Positions 1-7,049 of a DNA stretch of 18,148 nucleotides are shown here, piece by piece. This stretch comes from Candidatus Zixiibacteriota bacterium (GTDB lineage: Bacteria; Zixibacteria; MSB-5A5; GN15; FEB-12), in the NCBI GenBank assembly GCA_003641345.1, contig QNAD01000007.1, positions 1-18,148 on the forward strand, written 5' to 3'. A model generated the notes under the pieces. That model worked only from the letters and a program-made list of their open reading frames with translations, did not search any database and was not told the DNA's origin. A program made the translations under genes and the position numbers. Numbering within the stretch: the stretch's first letter is position 1; every line of letters begins with the position of its first letter.

Positions 1-146
1 AATGGCAGAGTTGAATTTTTAGCGGCTTTTCGTAAAAGATCGGGGTGTGGTGGAGCAGATAATATATTTATAGGAAATATAAAGAATATACCTATAAGAC
101 ATATTGCTAACTGCTTTGTGAATTTGATTTTTGTTAAAGAATACAT
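1..146 (-). CDS. Secreted protein N-terminus, probably M6-family metalloprotease (partial, runs off left edge)
   Basis: This is the first 48 codons of a gene cut by the window edge. The ATG at 146 is preceded by AAGGGAGA at the right distance, and that SD overlaps the stop codon of the upstream barrel gene, so the two are probably translated together. The peptide has a short basic start (residues 1-12, with several Lys), a hydrophobic core (about 13-29) and a likely signal-peptidase I site at S30-A31. The mature start, APPHPDLLRKAAKNSTLP, resembles the 'APPxPDLLxKxK..G.LP' opening that I recall from secreted M6 (immune-inhibitor-A-like) metalloproteases of FCB bacteria. The catalytic HExxH region lies outside the window, so the family call rests on the signal peptide and this short motif only. 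The existence of a secreted protein is well supported; the M6 label is inference. Confidence 0.68.
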   Translation of the reverse strand, partial: MYSLTKIKFTKQLAICLIGIFFIFPINILSAPPHPDLLRKAAKNSTLP

Positions 147-161
147 ATCAAGATTCTCCCT

Positions 162-1418
162 TTAAAAGTTTAATCCTGTTGAAAGAGCAAAATTTACCCC
201 TTTGGTTGAATAAGGTGACATCGATGCTCCTGATATCATTGCAATATCTAAATAGAAGGCTGATAGATTCAAGCCTGACCCAAATGAGAAACTACTATTT
301 TTATTTCCACCACTTGCAAAACCAGTTCTTAATGGAAGAATTTTTAGCGGATTCCATTCTAAGCCAAACGATAGACAAGGTTCACTTGATGAGCCGACTG
401 CCTGGCGAAAACCTTGTTGCCAATCAATAGCCCATAACAATTTTCCATTGGTTTTGGCAATACCAATAGTTAAGGTAGAGGGGAGAGTTGACTTGAATGA
501 GCCTGTTGGGATGGTGTAGTCATCAGAAGCAACAATGTCCTGGTCGCTGTTGTCAATAGTCATAGAATCAAAGGCAAATATATATCCATGTTCTTCGGTG
601 TTAATATTCCAGCTGATATTGCTGATGATGTTACTGACACTAAGTCCGATAATATATGTTTCATTCAATTTTAAAGCGGTACCAATATCAGCTGTATAGC
701 CGGAGCCGCCGGTTGCAGTTTGTGCGATTATATTTCCTTCGCCAACAAAGCCGTTAGCATAGGTACTGGCTAATCCATTTAGTTCAACTATTTCTTCAGT
801 AGCAATGCCGCGGATAAATTTTAGTGTTGCTCCAATAGATATTTGACGAGTACCGTAATTATAAATTGAACGTCCGTAAGAAAGACCAATCGAACCGTAG
901 GCAACAGCTTCTGAATAAGAGCCGGTAATTTCTATTGTATCAGAATAAGTATTACCATTAAGTATAAGATCAATGATATCTTTATTTAGATTTACATCAG
1001 CTAATCCGATTACTTCGGTTGAAATGACAAAAGAACCAAAAGCCACAGATAAAGCTGATGCTTTAATGTCTGCGACAGTTGCCAGCCCCTCTGTTGGTAT
1101 TTTATCCAGTAAGTACTGCTTGTCATCAGAGGTTAATAAAGCTCCGGTGTATTTATTGTAATCATCAAGCGAAAAAGAGTTGTTAGTTATGCTGGCTCCA
1201 AAGCCAACTAATTCTAATCCGTTATTCTGATGAGAGGAAAATCCTAAATTTGCCGGATTATATTTTGATGCATCGACCCCTGATGCCAGTCCAATATGTG
1301 CTCCACCCATCGCTACTGCTCTAGCAGAAGACAAATCATTTGCTAATAGGGTTGATTGTGGCATTAGTAGAATAACTGATAGTAGTATGGAAATTACTGT
1401 TATTTTGCATAGTTTCAT
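162..1418 (-). CDS. TraF/PorV-like outer-membrane beta-barrel protein
   Basis: The 418-residue protein has a clear signal peptide: Lys near the start, a hydrophobic core at residues 7-22, and cleavage probably after the Ala in LLAND. The mature N-terminus contains 'ARAVAMGGAHIGLASGVDASKYNPANLGF', abbreviated here as the A-MGGA-..-NPA-L motif, typical of the PorV/PorQ/TraF_2-like family of outer-membrane barrels. The rest alternates short hydrophobic and polar strands rich in Gly, Ser and Thr. The protein ends in an aromatic residue (GLNF), as expected for insertion by the BAM machinery. AAAGGAATCG, 8 bases before the ATG, overlaps the stop codon of the upstream lipoprotein gene, and the next gene starts 15 bases downstream, so this is the middle gene of an operon. 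In Bacteroidota PorV serves type IX secretion; a similar carrier or assembly role here is only an inference. Confidence 0.72.
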   Translation of the reverse strand: MKLCKITVISILLSVILLMPQSTLLANDLSSARAVAMGGAHIGLASGVDASKYNPANLGFSSHQNNGLELVGFGASITNNSFSLDDYNKYTGALLTSDDKQYLLDKIPTEGLATVADIKASALSVAFGSFVISTEVIGLADVNLNKDIIDLILNGNTYSDTIEITGSYSEAVAYGSIGLSYGRSIYNYGTRQISIGATLKFIRGIATEEIVELNGLASTYANGFVGEGNIIAQTATGGSGYTADIGTALKLNETYIIGLSVSNIISNISWNINTEEHGYIFAFDSMTIDNSDQDIVASDDYTIPTGSFKSTLPSTLTIGIAKTNGKLLWAIDWQQGFRQAVGSSSEPCLSFGLEWNPLKILPLRTGFASGGNKNSSFSFGSGLNLSAFYLDIAMISGASMSPYSTKGVNFALSTGLNF

Positions 1419-1430
1419 AATTCGATTCCT

Positions 1431-3485
1431 TTATATTTCGCCATCGAAGAAATATTCAACTTCGATTCTTCCCAATAGAGTGATAAAACCATCCTGATTT
1501 AGTTTGATCATATTTCCCTCAGAACTTTCAATGAAGATTTCCTGTCCAATAAAGAGAGTTGAATTTTTGAGAATATCTACGTCTGCGCTATCAATAGTTA
1601 TATACTGTTCTTCAGTGACAGCAACACCAGTAGCTAAACCGTTTGAATCTACTTCAGCCGCTGTTATATAAAGCGGACCTATTTTAAGTTCAGGATTATT
1701 AAAAAGAGAGGTGGAATCAGGTGAGAGAAATACTTCAATGTTGGCACCCAAAGGAATGCTTGATGAAACCTGATATATGAAATTAGCTTCAATAACATTT
1801 CCGACAACAAATTCGTAATCATCCTGATTGATTTCTTCTTTTTCGATATCTGTCTCAACTTTGGTTTCATTAAGGATTACTTGCATGGGAGCGGCAAGAT
1901 TAACTGAACCTGTAATAAAGTCATTACTTTCGATTGTTCCATGATAAGAATCTTCACCCATAGACGCTGACCCGCTTACGTAAATTGTTTCAGGGATTGG
2001 ATAAATAAAATCAGAAACAGATGAATCATTTTTTAAGATGGTTGTTGTTCCGTCAGGATTTATGTTACCGGAAATTATTAAAGTTTTTCCATTGCTACCA
2101 TCAAGCTGAATATTTAATAATCCCGGTAAATCGACTGTGTTATTAATATTTAATTCCAAACTTACGTTAGCAAATTGAACAGACTCAAATCCTGTCGGGA
2201 TATCAATGTCAAATGATGAATTGTCAAAACTTATTTCAGCATCACTAAAAACTCCCTGAACTTCTGAAAAAGAGAGGTCAGAGATAGTGCCCTCAAATGC
2301 AAAAAGATCCACTTTGTCTATTGTGTATTTGTCAGGTGCTGATGCAGATATCTCGGTAATTAAATTAATTTGGATTTCCTGAGGAAGAGCCAAGTCGGTC
2401 GGTTCTAATGTATAACCACTAAGGTCAATTTCGATATAGCTTATTATTCCGGGATCCAAATATTCGTTAAAGTTTAAAGCAACATTGTTTTTTGATAAAT
2501 CCGGAATTGAAATATTAAGATTAGCTGGAATTGTTGAGCCATTAGTTATTCTTAGTCCAATAGTACCAGATTCTAATAAGGCTGACTCTATTATGTCCGT
2601 TTCCAATAATTCAACAGTGGAAGAGAAGTTTTTTATTATTTGTGGGACCTCTGCGATAGCATTGGAAACTGTGAAAATATCTGAAAATTCAATTTGTGTT
2701 TGAATATTTCTTGTAGAGGCAGAGTCAATTCTTGCCGCAGAAGTTTCAAACCAGGTAATCATTCGAATGTTACTTGAAATAGTTTTACCATCCAGATTAA
2801 TCACTAAGGTGTCAATAACCCCTTGAGGAATGCTGGAACTAAAACTAGTCGTAGAAATTGTAGTATTATTGCTTAAATCGAGAATTTGGACAATAACATT
2901 ATTTATTTGTGTGCCTAAATTATTATTTACAATAGACAACAAGCCTCCTTCGGCTATAGTTGCTGATGAAAAAGTTGAAATAGTTGGCATATTGAAAACA
3001 ACATTGAATAAATTCGACGGAATTCGAAGGCTGTCACCTGCAAGTGAAGTTGCCAGACCTCCTGCGACCGATGCTAAACTTACTGTAACTGGATCTGATG
3101 AGGGAGGTTCAATTTCAACTTCACCAAGGCTATCGGAAACATCAAATGACAAACCTGAAGTACTTAGTTGTTCTGTATTTAAGTTGAATGTATCCAGTTG
3201 CTCTGTAGTATTGAAGGCTACATTTCCATCGCCTTCAATATTTAATGCTTCAGCATCAATCTTACTAATTAGCTCTTCCATTGTATAAATGCGGTTGATA
3301 ACTGGGATAACATAATTTGTTGACCATTGAGGTGATTGGGGTTTTTTGACAGTACATTGAGCCAATGTCAGAAAGACAGAGATTATTAAAAAACCTATTA
3401 CTGTTTTTGTGAAAAATTTGAATAGGTAGGAATCTATAAAAACTTGAGATTCATTTCTATTTTTTTTGTTATTTTTTCTACTCAC
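1431..3485 (-). CDS. Large exported lipoprotein-like surface protein of unknown function
   Basis: The GTG at 3485 was chosen because AAAGGA lies 6 bases upstream. The longer ATG version at 3548 (705 aa) has no SD and adds 21 unlikely residues before the membrane segment. The 684-residue product starts with a basic stretch (KNNKKNR), then a hydrophobic segment ending LTLAQC at about residues 24-45. This looks like a lipobox, but Gln at -1 is not canonical, so cleavage by signal peptidase I or retention as an N-terminal anchor is also possible. After it comes 'KKPQSPQWSTNYVIPVINRIYTMEEL' in outline (KP-..SP-W....VP..N..YTMEEL), a pattern I associate with large envelope proteins of FCB candidate phyla. 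The remaining ~600 residues are acidic, rich in Ser, Thr, Ile and Asn and beta-predicted, with no catalytic motif. It is the first gene of the envelope operon and its stop is overlapped by the SD of the barrel gene. Function unknown. Confidence 0.7.
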   Translation of the reverse strand: MSRKNNKKNRNESQVFIDSYLFKFFTKTVIGFLIISVFLTLAQCTVKKPQSPQWSTNYVIPVINRIYTMEELISKIDAEALNIEGDGNVAFNTTEQLDTFNLNTEQLSTSGLSFDVSDSLGEVEIEPPSSDPVTVSLASVAGGLATSLAGDSLRIPSNLFNVVFNMPTISTFSSATIAEGGLLSIVNNNLGTQINNVIVQILDLSNNTTISTTSFSSSIPQGVIDTLVINLDGKTISSNIRMITWFETSAARIDSASTRNIQTQIEFSDIFTVSNAIAEVPQIIKNFSSTVELLETDIIESALLESGTIGLRITNGSTIPANLNISIPDLSKNNVALNFNEYLDPGIISYIEIDLSGYTLEPTDLALPQEIQINLITEISASAPDKYTIDKVDLFAFEGTISDLSFSEVQGVFSDAEISFDNSSFDIDIPTGFESVQFANVSLELNINNTVDLPGLLNIQLDGSNGKTLIISGNINPDGTTTILKNDSSVSDFIYPIPETIYVSGSASMGEDSYHGTIESNDFITGSVNLAAPMQVILNETKVETDIEKEEINQDDYEFVVGNVIEANFIYQVSSSIPLGANIEVFLSPDSTSLFNNPELKIGPLYITAAEVDSNGLATGVAVTEEQYITIDSADVDILKNSTLFIGQEIFIESSEGNMIKLNQDGFITLLGRIEVEYFFDGEI

Positions 3486-3717
3486 AATAATCCTTTGTTC
3501 CAAACATTTTAGTTCTGTTGTTTCACTTAAATGCAAAGAGGATGCCATTTGATTGGTGGGTTTTATGTGCTTGTTACATAGGCGGTTATGTGATATCGTG
3601 GAGGTTTGGGGGATGTTTGTTTATTTGATGAAAGTAAGATTAATTGGAATTTCCCCATAGTTTTTTTTTGAAATATTATATATATTATGAAACGCTTAAT
3701 GAATAGGAGTTGCTATA

Positions 3718-4674
3718 ATGGGAATGCCCAAATATGATAGACTATTATATATTCTCAACTTATTGAGAAGTAGAAAAAACCTAAATGCATCGGCAATAGC
3801 CAAAGAGTGTAATGTTACCGAGAGGTCTATATATAGGGATATAATTTCTCTCTCCGAGGCAAATATCCCTATCTATTATGACAACGGCTATAAACTGGCA
3901 TCTGATAATTTCCTTCCTCCATTAAATCTGGATATTGATGAATATAATTTTTTGAAATTGACAATAGAATCAACACCGCTTAATACAACAGGCAAAAACT
4001 CAGATTTAATTAAAAAGATTAAAGCAAAACTGGACGCAAATGTATCGACAAAAGTTCTTAAAGATAGTAAATTTACAAGACCTTCAACTTACATTGATAT
4101 TCCTATTAGTAATATATCCAATGAACAACAGGAAAATAATTTTTTAGATATTGAAAAAGCTATTGAAGAATGTAAACAGGTAAAAGTAAAGTATCATTCT
4201 ATTAAATCTGAAGTTACAGACAGAATTGTAGAACCATATTTTATAATTTTTAAGGGCAAGTCTTTTTATTTAGTAGCATTTTGCCACCTTCGGGAAAAAT
4301 TCAGGACGTTTCGGCTTAGTAGGATTATGCAGATAGAGATATTAGAAAATACATTCTTCAGAAATGATGATGTCAATGTTGAGTCATATTTTGAAGACAG
4401 TTGGTTAATTTACAATGATGATCCTGTCGAAGTTGTTATAAAATTTGTAGGACCGGCTGTATCAATTATTAAAACCAGTTCTCATCATCCAAAAGAAATT
4501 ATCGAAGAGATATCTGAAGACGAGATTTTATATAAAGTTACAACAAGAGGAATTGATGAAATTCAGAGGTGGATTATAACATTTGGACAATATGCTCACG
4601 TCCAAAAACCTGATAATATACGAGAGAACCTGAAAAATATAGGAAAATATTTTTCAGAAACTTATAAGAATTAA
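3718..4674 (+). CDS. HTH_11-WYL transcriptional regulator
   Basis: The 318-residue protein has the YafY/PafC-type layout. An N-terminal winged helix-turn-helix (about residues 5-62) includes 'ASAIAKECNVTERSIYRDIISL', here abbreviated IAKECNVTERSIYRD, and the wing ends in YDNGYKL. The WYL domain (about 140-215) has FYLVAFC (183-189; the Trp of WYL is replaced by Phe) followed by the basic FRTFRLSRI, the positions that bind ligand in this family. A C-terminal WCX-like part (about 230-310) contains WIITFG. The start has AGGAG 8 bases upstream; an alternative ATG lies two codons in. WYL proteins are usually ligand-responsive repressors or activators, the ligand often being a nucleic acid or nucleotide. 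The gene is divergent from the envelope operon and stands ahead of two more regulators. Target unknown. Confidence 0.87.
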   Translation: MGMPKYDRLLYILNLLRSRKNLNASAIAKECNVTERSIYRDIISLSEANIPIYYDNGYKLASDNFLPPLNLDIDEYNFLKLTIESTPLNTTGKNSDLIKKIKAKLDANVSTKVLKDSKFTRPSTYIDIPISNISNEQQENNFLDIEKAIEECKQVKVKYHSIKSEVTDRIVEPYFIIFKGKSFYLVAFCHLREKFRTFRLSRIMQIEILENTFFRNDDVNVESYFEDSWLIYNDDPVEVVIKFVGPAVSIIKTSSHHPKEIIEEISEDEILYKVTTRGIDEIQRWIITFGQYAHVQKPDNIRENLKNIGKYFSETYKN

Positions 4675-4764
4675 CCAATTGCATGTTCTGTAAATAGTTG
4701 TTGATTGCCTGTAATCATCGATATTTATTTAAATATAAAACATTATTTGAAATTTGATAATAAA

Positions 4765-6009
4765 ATGGAACCGAGTAAATCAATAAAAGAATTAAATTTT
4801 GATAATATGAAAATGGAGGAATTGTTTCAGGATTTCTCAGGTGTTTATATTTTGTTTTCTATCAATAAGAAAAATGATTTGAAGATTCATTTTATAAATA
4901 ACAATATTAAAGATATTCCAAATATCTCAAAAGAAACATCTATTGATGATTTGAGTGAATTAGGAAAATTGATAGATTCTGAAGATAAAGAAATAGTAAT
5001 AAAAACAATAAAAGACATTAAAAAAAATAAATTTATTGATAATTTAATCTTCCGGTTGAATATAAAACCAAATCCAAGCCGGTGGTTTTGCCTTCAGGTC
5101 GTTCCTGTTTTTGTGAAGAATGAAACTACATATTGGTCAGCAATTCTAAATGATATTAGTAAAGATAAGTTGATTGAAAATTCTGTTAATCTTCACAGTA
5201 AAATTGTTGAAGAGATGGAAGAGGGGATTATTCTTGTCCGAAGCAAAGATGATTTGATTGTCTATACAAATTCAAAATTTGATGCTTTATTTGGCTTTGA
5301 ACCAGGCGAATTATTTGGGCATCATGTCAGTATCGTATATGCCTCCAAGGAAGAAGTACATAAAGATACTTTTGAAATGTTTAAGAAATTGAAGAAAAAT
5401 AGAAAATGGAATGGTGATATTGAATTGATTAAAAAAGATGGCTCTTCATTTTACGCTACCGTGAATGCTTCAACTCTTGATCATCCGGAATTTGGTGAGG
5501 TTTGTCTTTGTGTGTATAATGATATTACTGAACGGATACTATCTGAACAAAAGTTGAAACAAACGACTAAAACTCTTGAACTGGAAAGACAAGAGTTAAA
5601 TGAAAAAAATATTGCACTCAAAGAAATTATGTTTCAAATAGAAAATGAGAAACAGTTGATCCGAGAACAAATCAATACCAATATCGAAAATGCAATCTTG
5701 CCAACATTAAGAAGAATTGCAAATAAGACAGAAAAAGAAAATTTGCAAAATGATATTATGAATTTGGAGAAAGATTTAAAAGGAATTTCCTCAAGTTTTA
5801 TAAATAAAATTAAAAAACAGTATTCAACTCTTACCCCTCGTGAAATCGAGATAAGTAATTTGATAAAAAATGGGCAAACATCTAAAGACATATCCCAAGC
5901 TCTTAATCTATCATTACTTACAGTCCATAAACACAGAGAAATAATTCGCAAAAAACTTAAACTTCAAAATAAAAATATCAATCTTACAACTTATTTACAA
6001 TCAATGTAA
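4765..6009 (+). CDS. PAS-domain LuxR-type transcriptional regulator
   Basis: The ATG at 4765 (414 aa) is preferred; the frame is open back to a TTG at 4705 (434 aa), and another ATG lies at 4807. None has a good SD. Counting from 4765, residues about 25-135 form a weak PAS-like sensor domain ending in RWFCLQVVPVF...AILNDIS. Residues about 150-255 form a clear PAS domain (IILV..DDLIVYTN..F..LFGF..GELFG, then the KKDGSSFYA and YNDITER signatures). Residues 256-345 are a charged coiled coil. Residues about 350-414 are a LuxR/GerE helix-turn-helix (LTPREIEISNLIKNGQTSKD...LNLSLLTVHKHREIIRKKLKL). There is no receiver, kinase or transmembrane segment, so it is a cytosolic one-component sensor. This PAS-coil-LuxR layout ending in a short 'NLTTYL' tail is common in delta-proteobacterial and FCB genomes. 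The bound ligand and target genes cannot be read from the sequence. Confidence 0.87.
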   Translation: MEPSKSIKELNFDNMKMEELFQDFSGVYILFSINKKNDLKIHFINNNIKDIPNISKETSIDDLSELGKLIDSEDKEIVIKTIKDIKKNKFIDNLIFRLNIKPNPSRWFCLQVVPVFVKNETTYWSAILNDISKDKLIENSVNLHSKIVEEMEEGIILVRSKDDLIVYTNSKFDALFGFEPGELFGHHVSIVYASKEEVHKDTFEMFKKLKKNRKWNGDIELIKKDGSSFYATVNASTLDHPEFGEVCLCVYNDITERILSEQKLKQTTKTLELERQELNEKNIALKEIMFQIENEKQLIREQINTNIENAILPTLRRIANKTEKENLQNDIMNLEKDLKGISSSFINKIKKQYSTLTPREIEISNLIKNGQTSKDISQALNLSLLTVHKHREIIRKKLKLQNKNINLTTYLQSM

Positions 6010-6042
6010 TTACGTAACGTAAATACGTATTACGTGCGTATA
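6010..6042. promoter_or_regulatory. Cluster of TACGT/ACGTA palindromes, possible operator
   Basis: Directly after the stop of the PAS-LuxR gene lies a run of overlapping palindromes: TTACGTAA (6010-6017), AATACGTATT (6022-6031) and TTACGTGCGTAT (6030-6041). The ACGT core occurs four times, or as the variant GCGTA, within about 33 bp, in otherwise featureless AT-rich DNA. The site is 220-250 bp upstream of the next gene (6261). It could be an operator for one of the three neighbouring regulators or a chance palindrome cluster; no protein can be assigned. Confidence 0.3.
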
Positions 6043-6260
6043 ATTGCCTCATTGACTAATGACATGAATTGTCCGTTTAATGTATAGAGACAATTATAGT
6101 AGAGAGTTTATCATTATTTTTTAAAAATGGTGGCGTAATTTAAGTTAATGAAGGGAAAATCTAAGTTACATTATATAGCTGTTATATACATGAAAATTTA
6201 ATTAGTAATATTATTACGAGTGTCATTTGCTGACTTGAATGAACTCTAAAAGGAGGGGAT

Positions 6261-6875
6261 ATGACAAAACCCGAGAGGCTATTAAAGCTGATTAAGCTTC
6301 TGGAAGAGAATAAGTCATTACATATTCAAGACATGGTTGACATCTGCGGAGTATCACATCGAACAATTTACAGAGACTTAAACTCATTAAATAAATTAAA
6401 AATTCCACTAACATATAATAATGGATATGAATTGTCAGAGAGTAGTGGAATACCATTCAAAGATTTATCGACAGAAGATATTGATCTCATAAAGTATGCT
6501 ATTTCCAATAACCCTTTAGCCGAAAATGATTTTTTTAATTCAAAGTTTAAAAAAATTGAAGAAGTATTAAATTCAAGGAGCAACATAAAAAATAGTGTTG
6601 TTGAATTTGAAAAGCAAACTCAAGATAATGGCAATGGCGATAGTACAACTGTCTTGGCTACTTTTTTTGAGGCTATCAATAATAAAAAGAATATTAATTT
6701 GAAATTGAAAGCTAATGAAAATGATTGGCATCATTTTTCACCAATGATGGTGAAAATTAGTGGGAAAGATATCAGTTTTATAGTAAGAAAAAATGGAGAT
6801 ATGGAGAAACAAACGATTTCTTTAGATACTATTGCTGATATCAAAATAGAAGAAGAATATGTGCCTGTGAAATAA
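6261..6875 (+). CDS. HTH_11 regulator with degenerate, truncated WYL-like domain
   Basis: The start has the strongest SD in the window (AGGAGG, 4 bases before ATG). The 204-residue protein begins with a winged helix-turn-helix closely resembling the one at 3718 (IQDMVDICGVSHRTIYRDLNSL, abbreviated MVDICGVSHRTIYRD, then YNNGYEL). The C-terminal part (about 128-204) aligns with the WYL fold: FFEAINNKKNINLKLK, then FSPMMVKISGKDISFIVRK and ISLDTIADIKIEEEYV. The WYL motif is missing (SFIV at that place), the Arg-rich FR.FRLSRI stretch is replaced by KQTISLDTIADI, and there is no WCX domain. The ligand pocket is therefore probably changed or lost, while DNA binding looks intact. It could act as a constitutive or antagonistic partner of the full regulator two genes upstream. 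The gene is intact rather than a pseudogene: good start, no frameshift, and a terminator 20 bases after the stop. Confidence 0.8.
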   Translation: MTKPERLLKLIKLLEENKSLHIQDMVDICGVSHRTIYRDLNSLNKLKIPLTYNNGYELSESSGIPFKDLSTEDIDLIKYAISNNPLAENDFFNSKFKKIEEVLNSRSNIKNSVVEFEKQTQDNGNGDSTTVLATFFEAINNKKNINLKLKANENDWHHFSPMMVKISGKDISFIVRKNGDMEKQTISLDTIADIKIEEEYVPVK

Positions 6876-6894
6876 GTTGTGTTTTGATTTTTAT

Positions 6895-6927
6895 AAGCGA
6901 TAGTTTTAATTAGCTATCGCTTTTTTT
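6895..6927 (+). terminator. Rho-independent terminator after the regulator genes
   Basis: The stem AAGCGATAG (6895-6903) pairs perfectly with CTATCGCTT (6914-6922) across a 10-base loop, and runs into seven T residues. It begins 20 bases after the stop of the short HTH_11 gene and probably ends that transcript. Confidence 0.85.
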
Positions 6928-6996
6928 ATTTTAATTTTGGAGATTCTTATCTGGATATTTGCTATGATTTATTAGATTTATTTTGGTGAAATAAGT

Positions 6997-7033
6997 ATAG
7001 AATAAACCGGCTGTATTAGCCGGTTTATTCTAT
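6997..7033. terminator. Long perfect hairpin between convergent genes, likely bidirectional terminator
   Basis: A 16-bp perfect inverted repeat (arms 6997-7012 and 7018-7033, core AATAAACCGGCT/AGCCGGTTTATT) encloses the 5-base loop GTATT. Each arm starts AT-rich and becomes GC-rich towards the loop, so U-rich ends follow the GC part on both strands. It sits 17 bases beyond the stop of the minus-strand M16 gene and 70 bases after the plus-strand terminator, which fits a shared terminator. Confidence 0.7.
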
Positions 7034-7049
7034 TATTGAAATTAGTTAT

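Noticed and set aside
1..165. Plus-strand frame open from the left edge to a stop at 163-165
   Set aside because: The translation has no protein-like pattern, while the minus strand gives a clear signal peptide with SD and ATG.
131..430. Plus-strand open frame of 99 codons over the barrel gene
   Set aside because: It is antisense to the convincing barrel gene, starts with TTG and has no recognisable composition or motif.
2830..3288. Plus-strand open frame of 152 codons
   Set aside because: It is a shadow of the large lipoprotein-like gene on the other strand, with low complexity and no start signal.
4705..4764. Longer N-terminus of the PAS-LuxR protein from a TTG
   Set aside because: The TTG has no SD and adds 20 residues outside any domain; the ATG at 4765 is the simpler start, though the case is not closed.
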